Shown: positions 46,785-59,900, counted from the first letter of the stretch. The stretch is 64,000 nt of DNA from Phoronis australis (GCA_002633005.1 NMRA01000024.1:225744-289743); one strand, 5' to 3'. The notes: generated by a model from the letters alone, not told the origin. Program-made: numbers and translations.

Positions 46785-46995
46785 GGTAGTTTATGAATAA
46801 CTGAAACATCCTCGTATTGTATGCAAGATCCTGTCATCTACACAAACAGCTGCACTCGGGCGAATTTGGCCGAGTACGGCCCGATGCCACGTGAAGCGCT
46901 TTGAATCAGAAGCAAATGCAAAATTACCAACATAGTTGTAATTGTACTTAATAGCACCAGTAGCTGTAACAATTTTGTTGTTGTTGTCCATTTAT
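46785..46995 (-). repeat. Dispersed repeat family I, copy 2
   Basis: Its reverse complement matches 34140-34350. It abuts repeat D copy 2 (47005-47545) in the same orientation, so D and I may be parts of one longer element. A 66-codon minus-strand frame here is broken in the other copy. Confidence 0.55.
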
Positions 46996-47004
46996 ATCTT
47001 ATCT

Positions 47005-47545
47005 TTCATACCATGAACAATACGCTTACAAGGAGGTCACGCATTTCTAAAGATGTGCGGGAATTTTCACCGCTCGTCCTTCTGAGTGGCTTGTACCAGG
47101 ATCAAAGAGAGCGCGGCGCCGGAATCAGGTACAATTGTGATGACCGCTTTGCCCGATGCGAGCAAGACCCAATTAAATGTAATTATCCAACCATGAACTG
47201 TATTAGACATCTCTGACAGTACATAATGGCGAATTTTCAAAATGCATTAACCACTAATTTTCGTTATAAACGAACACCACGGCGGTATTCAGCTGGAAAA
47301 AAACCAACCAAGTACCGTTTTCGATTTTTAAAAATCGATGGACTAATAATCTAAAAACTACAACCATTGGGTACGATTGAAGATGATAAACCACCGCGCG
47401 TATTGATATACTCGGTGGATATACAAATGCTGATCTGAGTTAACAATATCACGTGGATTCATTTTTTAATATTCTTTCAATCTCGTTTAACCAGATTTTT
47501 TGACCACGAAACAGTTGTTGTGCCCACTTTTCATTTTTTATTACT
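47005..47545 (-). repeat. Dispersed repeat family D, copy 2
   Basis: The reverse complement matches 17115-17650 over about 530 bp (see copy 1). It lies inside the large inverted repeat, next to repeat I copy 2. Confidence 0.7.
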
Positions 47546-48749
47546 GACAAAGAGCTAGAAATGTTATATAATCAGTGCCATCGAAATTGTCCAGAGATTC
47601 CAAATCTTCAGTTTTTGTTTATCACCATATTTGCACTTTTGTATATATTTTATGATAAAGATTAAACTTTAATGACACGTGAAATGTTTAGTGTACCTGT
47701 AATGTGGTAATGAACTTAAGTAATTAAATTTAGCGGGCGATCAAAATCTACCACTGTTTTAGTACTTTAAGTTCAAAACTTAGATAAAAAGTTATCAACC
47801 AGTTTCCGGTAAGAAAAAAACAAGTGGGCAGAAGCATTAAAAATTAAATAAAGAAAACCAGTATGAAACTTATCGTTCCTTTGGGAAGTAGCCCTTTGTG
47901 AAGATAAACACAAGTTAACCTTTTTAGTCATTCTGTAATATTTATAATGTACCAAGGTAAAACTACTCTTCAGCGTTGCAGACTATAACTCTGCAAATGT
48001 CAGAGAAAACCAAATTGGGGGTACTAACAACAACCATTGTTGAGACAGTAATGCTAGCGATTACCTTTCCACTTCATTAGCTCAGATCTCCTTCAATACA
48101 AAGGGCGTGCTGAATAGGCATCGTAAAAGTTGTCTGGGGCTTAGGGAATCGGAGCGGTCGTTATTCCCACAATGTTCCCCATCTGGGGTAGTTTGCGCGG
48201 TTCAGGGCGAAGAATACGTCTAGTATTGTTGGGGAAACTGTTTATATAGCTACTGACGTCATTGGTCTTGAGGCATCTCTGGAGTTTTCTTTAGGCTCGG
48301 TTTATGAGAAAAATGTTTGTTGTCCCAAACTGATCAGTTTTCCCAAATTTGACATTAATCACTGTGTAAAATGAAGGAAGATGGCGCGCATACATAACGC
48401 AGACGAAAGCAAAAGACGGCATTTCGATTATTCCTCGTCTTAGCAGTTGCATCAAATGATTCGTCCGAAGACAGGGGAGCGCTATTTAGAGTGGTAAAAT
48501 AGGACAACGCAAAATCGAAATTCGTGCAAACACAATGTGCCATCCGTCACGGACGGATTTTCGGTTTTGTTTTTAATAGTGAATCATATGGAGTATCCCA
48601 CTGTTGTCGCATAAACTTGTGAGATCGCTCCAACCGCAGGCGCGATGTTTCTGGTTTTCATGCTCTGACGTAAACCTGCGGACAATCTCTCACCTTGAGT
48701 GTGTGGTGACTTATGTCAGCGTGAATGGGCTTATAACCAATTTTGTTTC
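47546..48749. other. No gene recognised (interior of the large inverted repeat)
   Basis: AT-rich sequence with short frames only; no transposase or other protein motif could be read on either strand. Confidence 0.35.
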
Positions 48750-49715
48750 GACTCTTTATAATTTGTCTGAAGGGGACACCACAGCGCTGAAATTATTTGG
48801 CATCTTACCGTTGTGCCACGTGCTGAAGATCGTGCAATTGATTTCAAACGGTTAGCTGGTGGATTGGTCTAGCTCAACTCCTATACTTGGGAGTATCTGG
48901 CGGGGATAACTATACCACTAGATTTGTGTGGCAGTATTTATTCTTCATATCTGGGCTTACGACGAATATTTTGCACTGGTTCATGCGGTTACCTCTTGCG
49001 TTGATCTAGCTCAACTCAGGTATTCACCACTAGATTTATCTGACAGTGCTTATTCGTGATACCTGGGCTTACGGTGAATATTTTGCAACTCGTTTTAAGC
49101 GGTTACCTCTTGGGTTGATCTAGCTTAATGTTTAACCCTTTTTGATAATCGTCTGGCAGGGACAACCCACCACGTCTGTAATCTAACTAGTGTGCCATGT
49201 ACAGTGATGCTGAAAATCGTGCAATAGTGGTTTCAAACGGTTACCTGGTGGGTTGATCTAGCTCAGCTCGGGTATTTGGCGTGTCTGGCGGGACTAACCT
49301 ACCACTAGATTTGTCTGGCAGTGTTAATTCATGATACCTGGGCTCGCGGTGAATATTTTGCAACTGGTTTCATGAGGTTACCTCTTGGATTGATCTACCT
49401 CAAATGTTTACCTTGTTTATAACCGTCTGGCTGATACTCCCCACCACTGAAATTGTCTGGCAGTGACTAATTTTGGCAAACGGTGGATTACGTAGTAGGT
49501 AACGAAGGCAGTTTGAAGTGGTTACCAGAAAAATTGATATAGCTCAGTTTTGAATGCCATTCTCCTGACTCCCCCGGACTGACCACACCCACCAGAGCGA
49601 ACCTGCCAGACGGCCATTTCCAAGCATGAGGATTCCTCTAGGCCCTCGTGGTACCAAAGATAAATTCGTTACCTTTTCATGCCCATAAAAGCTCTGGGAT
49701 CCCGGTCTATGTGGC
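48750..49715 (-). repeat. Right arm of the large inverted repeat
   Basis: Read on the minus strand this repeats the left arm in order: ACCGGGATCCCAGAGCTTT, TATGGGCATGAAAAGGTAAC, GCTCTGGTGGGTGTGGTCAG, then TGAGCTAGATCAA cores. On the plus strand the cores (TTGATCTAGCTCA-like) start near 48864, 49001, 49115, 49253, 49390 and 49534, mostly 137-144 bp apart; one unit is shortened to 114 bp. Six units remain against seven in the left arm. The arms have diverged by substitutions and indels, so the structure is not a recent assembly duplication. Confidence 0.8.
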
Positions 49716-51944
49716 AACGCACAGGTATGAATAATGAAGGTGACATAAAATGGTGCATTTGGGCGTGTTTTGGGATAATTTCATTTCGAATGTGAAAAAT
49801 ATATAACACTTAGTTGAAACCTGTCATCCACATTACACGGGATCTGCAGCTGGCGCTGAACGCCTGTCCACCAAAGATGTACGTGGCGTCGTTTGGTTTA
49901 CGGGATAGTGAATTTCAGTATGGCGCAGATATTTAGAAAATTAGTTATTCTCCTCATAACTCAACACTATGTTAAATGCGGCACGTAATGGTCCAAATTC
50001 TTAAAAACATTCTGCTAGATGATATACAAGAGCACCGTATGATTTATTGTTTATTTTGGATTACAATCTAGATACAACTGGGCGTCTGCGAACAAAAAAA
50101 ATCAATGTACACATGCTTATACGTAGGGTGTTACCTGTGAAGTACCTTTGATATTCTCACAAGGTGTTATGGATTGTTGTTTGCAAAGTTGGCATAGTGA
50201 TGTTTAAAATTACTCAAAGCTGCATTTCAGCCCGTTGGCTGAAAAACAAAAATTGAATTAGTCACGATTACTCATAAAACAGATCTCATGACATTTCCAT
50301 ACCTGTCTCAAGTCAACGCCAATACACACGCGCAATTTTCGAATTCGCAATTTTAGGTTTTGTCAATCCCAATAGAACACTGTCTGATAAAATAGTCCAT
50401 TACCGCTGTCACCCGACTTCAAAAAACCAGGTGACTGCGGTAACTATTCACCATTTGTAATAAAACTTTTCATGAAACGGAGTCCTGGCGTTCCCAGTTC
50501 GAAAAATTATATTGCCATGATGGACCGCCCAGTGTTCGTAGGCAGGCAACTCTGGACGGTCAGAAAACCACATGTCCTTCCGCTCGATTACTTTTTATTG
50601 ACAGCGTTAAGATACGAGTCGTCTGAAAAATCAAGACGTCTTAATTTCATTTTCAGTCCTTTTCGTGGACATAAACAAGGCCCCATTTGAATTCCTCATG
50701 AAAAGTTGAGAATAAATGTATTTCCCCACAACCTTGGCCAAGTTTTGTGGGACATAGCTGTATTTCAAATCAGCTGATTTGATTAGCTCTCCGAAAGTTC
50801 CACCTAATTGCCTTGTTTTATGATCCACGCTTGGAAAGGTGTATTCAGATCAGTGACAATAGCATGTGTATACTGCCTGAAGACCCTTAATGTTCAATTA
50901 ACATTCAAAATAGCGTTATTAAGTCCTTTTCACAGAGATGGCTTCGATAGGGAACAGGTGTTTATTGGGTAATTTGCCGTACACGTCATTTGTTACTTCA
51001 GTTTGATAGGGAATGTAACCTCGTTTTACCGTTCAAGAAAACACCTGCAGATACCATAATTTTGTTATTGGTGATATCTCTGTCGACTTTGTTCAACGAA
51101 TGTCTAGCCACCCCGAGTGTGAACTTTTTCACCCGTAAAATTACTTTCACCAAACTTTCTTGAGTCTCAGATTGTGTTTCATTAGGGGTTCTATTGCATT
51201 ACTGGGAGATGTGGTTTAGTTCAATTTCTCTTCAATGTTCCCAATCAGTCCTCCCGTTATTAGAGCCGTGATATATGTATATGTAATTAGATCGGTACTG
51301 TCACCTGCCCAACCACCTCATTCCATGCCAACACAATAGAGAGCCAGCTGACGGGTTGTCAACAGTCAAACAGCACATAGTTTTATGATATAATGAGGTG
51401 TCATTATGACTATATAGGGGGCCAAGCAGCCCAAGCAGCTGTTGTGTTCTCATTAGCAACAGTGCACGTCAGACAATCATGCGACGGTCAATTTTGTCCT
51501 AACTATGTTCCTCAAATTTTTTAAATGGTTATGTGGATAGCAACATTAAATTTCTCTCTTAAGACTGCAATTTTCTCCTGCCATGTTCTTTGATGACAAA
51601 TTTTTGCTCGATGTATTCATTTGAGTTTCTCTTTCTAGAACCAGTTTTCTCAATATTTTCAAGAGCACCCATTGATAACTCCTTCGTGTCAATTTTTAGG
51701 AACTGCTTTGTTATTAACTTTCCCGTCACCGTTTCATGGTAACACTGTCATTTCTTGACTAAGGCCAAACAAGCATAGCTGGTTTTGACCTGCGCTCCGA
51801 CTCATTTGGAAACCTGTGCCCTCCCCCCGGGGCATCATTTCTTCATGCCAAGTTCTCGGATTTTTTTCATAGGGATGCTGGCAAAATGCTAAACGACGTG
51901 GCTTGCCAAGACAGCTACCTTGAATTGTCAATATTATCGAAAAT
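49716..51944. other. No gene recognised
   Basis: About 2.2 kb with short frames only (for example 50472-50690, plus); none shows motifs, and no repeat partner was found. Confidence 0.3.
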
Positions 51945-52012
51945 AATTAGGGATCTTTTCATGCAACACCCTCAATTTAAGGACTGAGTCCTTAATTATT
52001 TTCAATGAACTC
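51945..52012 (-). repeat. Short repeat H, copy 2
   Basis: The reverse complement matches 30645-30725 (AATTAAGGACTCAGTCCTTAA, TGTTGCATGAAAAG.TCCCTA). A palindromic AAGGACT..AGTCCTT lies at its centre. Like copy 1 it lies near a family A repeat. Confidence 0.6.
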
Positions 52013-52132
52013 TGGGTCCAGTATTTATTCATATTATTCGAAAATGCCATTAATAAAAAGATGAGCTCATAATAAAGATGCATATGTGAACCCATCAAGA
52101 CACAAATACGCAAAAAGTCTTAGTCATGTTAA

Positions 52133-52603
52133 TGTTCTTGATCAACAAATTCAACCAGATGTGACTAATTGCACATGACATCAAAATGCGATGAGCCTCC
52201 ACTGTCGAATATATCTTCAACTCGTCAACAATAGAAACAGATGGCTTGGTTTGTGTAGAAAACATTTTTATCAACAATTTACAGGAATAAACATAACCCT
52301 GCATTCAATACCTAATCCGTAACACTGGCAATCGCTGCAGTTTGGTCATATTTACTTTTCATGTTTCGAACCTAGTTTTCCGAAAAAACACACCCTTTCC
52401 TCAGACAACTCTTTGGTGCATTGGCTTGTTCTCTGATATATTTTTCTACGTCTCTGTGGTTAATTATCGACACATTTTAAAGATTTTAATTTTCAGGTTG
52501 GACTCGAAAGACAGGCCATTTAACTCACGCAATGCCGCTTTGTTTATCGCAGTGAGCCTCGCTTTGGATTTTAATGTCCGCCACGTGAATTAGGTCTATA
52601 GAG
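52133..52603 (+). repeat. Dispersed repeat family A, copy 3
   Basis: Matches 31978-32460 in the same orientation, starting at TTCTTGATCAACAAATT and ending near AATTAGGTCTATAG. It lacks the first ~80 bp present in copies 1 and 2. Confidence 0.75.
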
Positions 52604-55070
52604 CAACGTTTTTTCACCAGATGACATTGTCATTTATGACGAGTTTAAGACAACACAGATGGGGTTGGTAAAAACTAAGATGATGGCAGAGTGTTTTTCG
52701 GCGCTAAGATTGCACAGCAGCATTTCCCCGGATTCCAAGCTTAAAGTGGACGGGGAGTTAAGATTAATAAACCAAATAGCACTTTCATTGTAGGCCTAGC
52801 ATGAGCTCTGAAAACGTTTAGAACCAATCAATCACGTGTGTACTTCTGCTCCTACTATTTTGATCTCAAAACTGTATAAATGATACTACCGCTACATCTA
52901 TGGTTGCTTTGCGCTGATTCTGATTTTGTATACATCAGTGAAAGAGGAAGAGCATGAGGCGCTCGTATTGCTTGACATCGGAATAAGTTAGAGCCAAAAA
53001 ATAACAAACTCTTCACTCGTGTTCAGCGGAAAGCGTCCGAATGCACTGTGTACAAATCAGTAATTACGGACCGTGCCTTACGAAACAAACATCTAATGGA
53101 TTTGGAGAATGTTTCTATCGTGCACAGTGGCAACAACGAGGTTCACTAGGTGGGCAAGAGAATCTGGTTGCGTGAAAAGGGTAACCCATGCCTGAACAGA
53201 TATATGGAACAGTTTCAGTTGGACACAGCATACATTCTGCGAAGTAACAAAATTTCTAGCTCACTTGTACATGTACGTCCGGGTACTTGGTATACACCAG
53301 CTTGAAAATGACCGTCGGATAGGGCATAATCATAGTAAGTTCATTTCATTCCAAGAGTCATTTTTTCTAAAACGTTTGAAGTTGGACATGTTAGATATAT
53401 ACAGATAAATACCAGCCTTTATTTTTAAACAAGTAAATACACAGCTACAAAGACTGCTCAAGTTCAATACATTTTGTACATATTTAAATGGAGACATCCA
53501 AAGGCATTTCAACATATACATTCAAACCCAAAAGGCATACTGTCACGAAATATGTGATAACAAAACCAACGAAAACTCGAACTGCTTGCTTTAATAGAAT
53601 GTCTATTAGTTGGTCTTGAAATCATAATTTTATTCATAAATGCAAAATACGTTGCGCCCCCGCGGTGGAAGAGTCCAATAGAGGCCTATCACTTTTAAGC
53701 ACCGACCGTTCTTGCGCAGTAACATAATGATATCGAAACACTTGAGATTTCTACAGTGAAACAACGAGAGGTAAGTTGTGTGATAAATATAGGAATGCCT
53801 TTTTAAAAGTTAAGTTACTGTTTAAAACCAAATGTGTTGCTTTTGTTGTGGTCAAGTTGTTTAGGAAAATAGCCGTAATCTAACATTTTTCCGTTGGTTC
53901 ACTAAGTAATGTATATAGCTCGTTGAATTGCTGTCGTAGGTAATGTCTCGCATACCGCCAAATAATATCAATAACAAAGGTGAACCATGACTTCGGGTTC
54001 AATATTCCAGTCATCTCACGCTTCATATTTTAAAAATGTAATAATGAAATAGGAAAAATGGAAACGTTGACTGGCGTCAACTATAAAACAAAATACAAAA
54101 GGGTAAGCAACTTAAAATGAGTAACTAACGGAAAATATTACCGTAGCTTTAATTTTGTTTGTCATGTCATGTGAGGCGCAGCTCCCAGCCACCTATGGTG
54201 TGCCGCCCATGTACGTGTCTTGTACCGCCGGGTTTCAGCGTCAGTTTGACGTGTTTTCAGATCCATTCGCTGTCAGTTCGAGTACGCCTACATGTTGTTT
54301 TCTCCTATGATTATTCATAGGGCCGTTCGAAGAGTTTTAACTAAAAGGCCTTAGAACGCCTCTTTAGACCATTCTTTTGAACGTCATTAAGTAAAAGTTG
54401 TTCCATTTCAATACATGAAAAATATTGCCGAAATGCAGTTTTAATACTACATTCGAGTGAAATATCTTTTTAGAGATAAATAACTAAAGCGTTAAACCGC
54501 TTGATTCTTTTAATGTAATGTATTGTATTCGTATCCAAAAATCAACATTAATTCAAGTTAAAGCTACACCCAGCTTGCTCTGCCATACTATTCAAAACAG
54601 CTTCTCACGAAAGTGATTGGCAGAGGATTTGCCGAAGTTGAGGAAAAAGCGGAAAACGTCGCAAGTCTCCGAAATTGATACAAAACTGTTGAAAATATGG
54701 TTAGTGTTGCAAACGCTGTCGTAGAGTTGTGAACGTGGTAGGGAAAATGACCTCGAACTACCTAAGTGAATCCTCATCAAAAAGAATTTGTCACAAGGAC
54801 CCCCCTTTCGTAGGGAATCTGGTTGTGAAAAGATTTCGGAACCTTCTCAGTGTACTTCCCGTATACCTCTTCTAAGGAAGTAGCCCAGGGTGATACGCTA
54901 ACTCTCTCAGAACAAGACAGTTATCTTTGAATGTACCAAAGCCTTGCTCAGTTTGTCTTTCGATTACGTGCTGGTCATTGTTGCATATAAATTCCATGAT
55001 CAATCCAAAATGAGTGGTCGTGATTTCGTTACCGCCATAGGGTTGTGCCTGTTAACTTCTGACTACGCTG
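52604..55070. other. No gene recognised
   Basis: About 2.5 kb. A GGTGTGCCGCCCATG block near 54196 is an isolated half of the hairpin unit described at 55071-55212. No supportable coding region. Confidence 0.3.
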
Positions 55071-55212
55071 CATGGGCGACACAGCAATGAAAAAAGTGGG
55101 GGAGCTAAAGCCCCCCAGGCCCCCTGTGGTGCATCGTCTATTGACTATGGGCGGCGCGACACTGAAAAAAGTGGGGCTATAGCCACCCAGCCCCCTATGG
55201 TGCGCTGCCCAT
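55071..55212. repeat. Tandem pair of GC-rich hairpin units (~72 bp)
   Basis: Two units run CATGGGCGACACAGCAATGAAAA.. and TATGGGCGGCGCGACACTGAAAA... Each is followed by GTGGGG(G)AGCTAAAGCCCCC or GTGGGGCTATAGCCACCC, a small stem-loop, and by CCCCCT.TGGTGC.. The second unit closes with GGTGCGCTGCCCATG, complementary to its own start. Related pieces lie near 5458 and 54196. Probably a short foldback/MITE-type repeat. Confidence 0.5.
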
Positions 55213-55577
55213 GCACTTGCAAATTTAAGAGCGGAAATCGACCGATGGAAATGGAAATAAAATTCAGCAACTGAAGTTCCTTTTGATAGAGATACCCTAA
55301 TTTTGGAGAAAAGGTCTGATGAATTGGAAAGAAATGGCCTGTTTTGAAGAATGACTACCAGCAATTTACAACCTTCTCGGCTCGGCTGTGTACCATTCCC
55401 ATCTGAGTCTGGCCAATCCTTGTATATGTAAGAACATCACGTGCGGCAATGAATAAAGTGGCTTTTTAAAGTGGGACGAGTAAGCAGACGTTTACCCTGC
55501 ATCTACCGGTGTGCAATTTGGTCAACGCAGGGCCCATGACCACCAAAGTACACGTGACTTGATTCTCAAATTGACCG

Positions 55578-56000
55578 ATGAAATTACGTGAAATAAGCCT
55601 TCAATGTGATTGGTCAAAAATAGACCTGAAACCACATTTCTCGAAATACAGCCAAAGTGAGAAAAGGAAAATTTTACGGACGCGCAAGAAATTGTCATAT
55701 TTATCAAATTTCTATTTTCTCCACTGCACACCACTGACCAAAATAAAAACAGCATCAGTGCCACAAACCGTGAATAAAGTTCCGTCTAAAAAGACACTGT
55801 CGGCCTTAGGGGAAAAAGCAAACAAACCTCAACACATTTATACGCTCGATCCTTTCTATATTCATCAGCCGACCAGTTTAGGAATTGACTTAGTATCACC
55901 AAATCTGGATGCACTGGACTTACAACTTCAAAGCCATGTTGAAAATACTCAGACCGGCTTAAACAATCCCCAAATGAAATCATTCTTAAACAGTCGCTAA
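55578..56000 (+). CDS. Possible single-exon gene or terminal exon, 140 aa, unknown
   Basis: The longest complete plausible frame outside recognised elements. An in-frame TGA sits two codons before the ATG, so the start is fixed, and AATAAA (56029-56034) lies 29 nt after the stop. The protein is lysine/leucine-rich (begins MKLREISLQCDWSKIDLK; basic stretch SEKRKILRTRKK near residues 27-38; C-terminal half PFYIHQPTSLGIDLVSPNLD and SHVENTQTGLNNPQ). No signal peptide or membrane segment is evident. No family is recognised, and it could be chance: opposing minus-strand frames cover part of it. No repeat copy was seen in the window. Confidence 0.35.
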   Translation: MKLREISLQCDWSKIDLKPHFSKYSQSEKRKILRTRKKLSYLSNFYFLHCTPLTKIKTASVPQTVNKVPSKKTLSALGEKANKPQHIYTLDPFYIHQPTSLGIDLVSPNLDALDLQLQSHVENTQTGLNNPQMKSFLNSR

Positions 56001-56028
56001 TTACCGGCTTTGAGGTAACCATGTTCGC

Positions 56029-56034
56029 AATAAA
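56029..56034 (+). terminator. Candidate poly(A) signal
   Basis: AATAAA, 29 nt after the stop of the 140-codon frame at 55578-56000. Such hexamers are common by chance in AT-rich DNA. Confidence 0.3.
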
Positions 56035-56762
56035 TCAAAGTGTTATTGGTAATTTTAAGAAGTACCGAGATCAAAGATAACTTCCAAGAGCGAGATAATA
56101 TCTCTGCTTCCACTGCGCTTGTTGGAATGGTTTTGAATTAATTTGCATTGAATTAAACTTTGAATATGCATCGGAGACAACTGAATTTCAAAAAATCATG
56201 TCAGGCTATTTGAAATTGCTTGTTAATGGTCCAATAAACTTCGGGTTACGTTTTCGTATGAAAACCACAATACAACCCTTGTATCATTGTTTTGGCGCAG
56301 TGTAAGCCTACATTTGAATAGCATGGATATTTATATAATTGAAAATATCACAACCTGACCAGAGATGAGATGCGAACAGACGAGACTGGTGCGATACAAT
56401 GGTTCACGATAACTCCTCGTAAAGCGGCAATAAAGCCGCCCTTTAAGAAAAAAAAACAACTGCTAACTTGGACACCTAACCGTTACGAAATTAGTCTCAA
56501 ATTGTTCCTTAGAAAAATTGAAAATGATATCGGGCCTCTACGGACTCATGGCACGTTATCGTTTGAGACCATACTAGGCGCCTAAAAAGTAAACGCCGTG
56601 AAAAGCCAACTTTTAAAATATTTGCAATAGCATATCTACATGTAAATATTTGAATAATAGTTCTACGTATACTACTTTCGTCTATGAACTGTCTACAACT
56701 CAGATATAATACCTCCCGATTTATAGGTTTGTCCTCATATCCTTGTACGTTCTGTGTATTCT

Positions 56763-56834
56763 TGAATAAATAAATAAATAAATAAAAAAAAAATATATAT
56801 ATATATATATTGGTCTACACACAATATATATATA

Positions 56835-56867
<33 letters not shown>

Positions 56868-56891
56868 TGGTCTACACACAATATATATATA

Positions 56892-56933
<42 letters not shown>

Positions 56934-56935
56934 AC
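56763..56935. repeat. Compound microsatellite (AAAT)n, (AT)n, (GT)n with a duplicated 57-bp unit
   Basis: After an AAAT tract, TTGGTCTACACACAATATAT.. followed by (GT)n and (AT)n occurs twice, with the unit starting at 56810 and 56867. The minus-strand frame across it is a simple-repeat artefact. Confidence 0.9.
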
Positions 56936-59900
56936 CTTAAAAGGCCAACTTGTGGAGCCTGGTCTCACGCGACAATAAAACTGTAGTAGGTCCTTTGCAA
57001 ATTCGGAAAGCATGCCCCATCTCACGAAAGAACAAGTTGAGACTGGCTGTGTAGTGGCAAATGGTCTAAATCAAAAGTTCGCTTTTTGGACTGAACGCGA
57101 ACGCGGATGTTTATAGCCGTTTTAATTGAGCATTTTTAATAACATTTGTCCCTACAACGTCTCTACTGTACGACTGGTGCGCGTATAAGTGTTTCCTCTT
57201 GTTTAACAGAAACTGAAATAAGGGAACTGAAAGGAAGTCTGGAAGCCAATCTTCAAAATATAAATGGCTGCAGCAATTTTTATTTCCCAGACAGTCGTGT
57301 GATTGGAAATGCCAACCGATGATTTGAATACATAACTGCAGATGTAGCGCATGCGTTAGCGGCCTTGAGTTGAAAAAAATAATACTTATAATAACTCGCT
57401 ATTACCTTAATGATTTAGTTAATTATTGACGTGATATACTTTTGTTTAATTCATCACGAGAATTGTAATAGCAACAGCTTTCAAATATTTCATGATAGTA
57501 CTCTGTCTGTCTCTCTTAATACTTCATTAGTTCGGCACACATGTTTGGAATCAGCCCAGTCCGCCAGCACGCGTCATATGCAGATTACAACTTTTTTAAG
57601 TTAAGGTCTTTTTGTTCCATATTCTGTTGAAAATTTCATGTTTTCCTTGTTTCATGGGTCCAAAGTTATCCCACCCTTTAAAGTAAGGTTTTCATGATTG
57701 TTATTTCGTTGAAATTTTCATGTTTTTGTTATTTCATCCCTACACATTTTTCTGTGTTCTTTCCAACCTAGTGGACCTTTGTGTTGCGTCATAATCTCAG
57801 CAACAGCAACACAGGAGAAATCTACTAATTCAGTTTCGTGAAATCTTCAATCGTAGCTGATAAGTCCAACATTACCACAGTTATTTTGGCTTAAATGGTT
57901 CAAAAGTTTTGCAATAAAAATATTCTTCAGTTACCCGCGCAATTTCTGCAGATTTGCATTAAACAGAACGCAGAATGGCCAGATAACACTTGTAAGAAAT
58001 ACACGAAAGATGGGAATCAGCATGGCATACAGGGTTGTGTAATGTAATGTAAATAATGAAATTCGTTAAACCCTAACTGCGAGCAATTATCTCGACGGAT
58101 TCCTCTCCTGCCATCACTCAAGTTCCACTGTTGTTAATTGATTTGACATACATCACCCCACATCAGCATTTTATCCGAATAATTCAAGACGTTGGAGCAC
58201 TTCCAGATGTCTTTTCTAATGACCTGTATCGATCGCCGATAAGGCGATTGTTTCTCTCGAAATAATTATGTTCAGGAAATATGATTACCTTAATCCATAA
58301 TGCCGTGGTTTAGCCGGAGGAGCTGTGAACTAACATAGAATTACAATTTCTTTATATGCGTGGATACCCAAACACATAGCACATGTTGATGCCTGTTATG
58401 GTTAGGCTGCCAATGGCAGTGCTTATATATTTTTCCCATTGCTCATTACGGAACGTTAGTGTCAAAATTCAACCAAATGTGCGCATGAGTAAACTAACAA
58501 AATGGAAACCAAAACTTCAAGTGCCGGCTAGGTCTATTTTGAAAACATGAATTGAATTTGTAGGAATAAATTAAATGAAACAACGAGTTATGATCATCAT
58601 TTTAATTTATGTTTTTAATTTAATAGCTGAGGTAAGTGTTCCTCAAACAAAACTAGACCGTTTTTTCACGAAATAGCGAAAACTACGGTATTAATAATAA
58701 ATGAAGTTTTCACAAAAATATTATCAGAATATAATATTGGCCATCAATATTCATCCTTTTCGAGCTGTATAAATGCGCCACTGAATCATTTTAAATATTT
58801 TAAATATACTGTATAAACAATGACGGCGTATTTTAGGGAATTGTCTGTTCGTTTATTTGGAACTGAGGGAGTTGAAACGCCGCACAACGTGTCGCTGCTA
58901 AACTGAGACGAAAGCAGTCACCAGGAGGCGAGTACCGCGCTCAAAAATAGTTACGAGACAATTTACGAGAAGTGGCAGCAGAAGTTATCAAGAGCAGAAA
59001 TGGTCTCTTGGCATTGCTTTTGAAGCCCGGCGTTTCAACTGAAGATAATGTCGTGCGTTTTTGTTTTGGAATACCACATCTGGTTAGGTCTACATGTATA
59101 CGTGCGGAAATAATCTGACCGGATATGAGCAAGCCAATGTTCTAGACAAAAGTGCAGGCTTACGAGGTATATCATGGATACGAAAGCAAATATGTATCCG
59201 TATTTTGTAACCAGTTTTATCCATGTTTACAAAACTGAAGTGGAGGTGTCGTGAAATATTGGGACTGACCTGCATTGCGTTCCGTAAAGCAAGTTTAATG
59301 CCAGAATAGCGATATCACACAAGGTATCACCGTACATTACTAACGAAGCAAGTGGTCACTTTAGCTTCATTCTTGGATCTAGGAAGCGACCTGTGTATTT
59401 TAAACGATTGTAAACCCGCGTCCGTCCCAAAAGGAGCGAACTTATCACTTATCATTATAAAATTGGTCTCAATTCGTTCTTTATTCAGATAAAGAATGAT
59501 TTCTAGATTTGCTAGGAAGCCGACAGTTCCTTGATAAGTGAAACGGCCGCGAGAAACCATCTTGTAGAGCTTACTGTCAAGCACCAACGAACAGCCAGTT
59601 CCTTTGAAACTCTGAAATTTTCCCAATTTGACCAAGGAACAATTGAGACCAATTTTATGACGTTAAGTAATCTAAATCAGATGGGACATGGGTTTAGTAG
59701 TCAAATACAGACCGTCTCTCGGCGATTTTCTGCAATCATGCAATAAGATCATCGTGAGCACTCTTTCATAGTGAGATTTTTTGGAAAGAGGGGGAGACTC
59801 CATCACGCTCGGTGTCCTGCCTGTCAACGCCAAACAACCGGCTTGTCACCTAATGCTACAAATACATGGAGTCCTTTTACCCCGGCAATGTTAGTTCACT

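Noticed and set aside
56735-57025. 96-codon minus-strand frame
   Set aside because: Its centre is a translation of AT and GT microsatellites.
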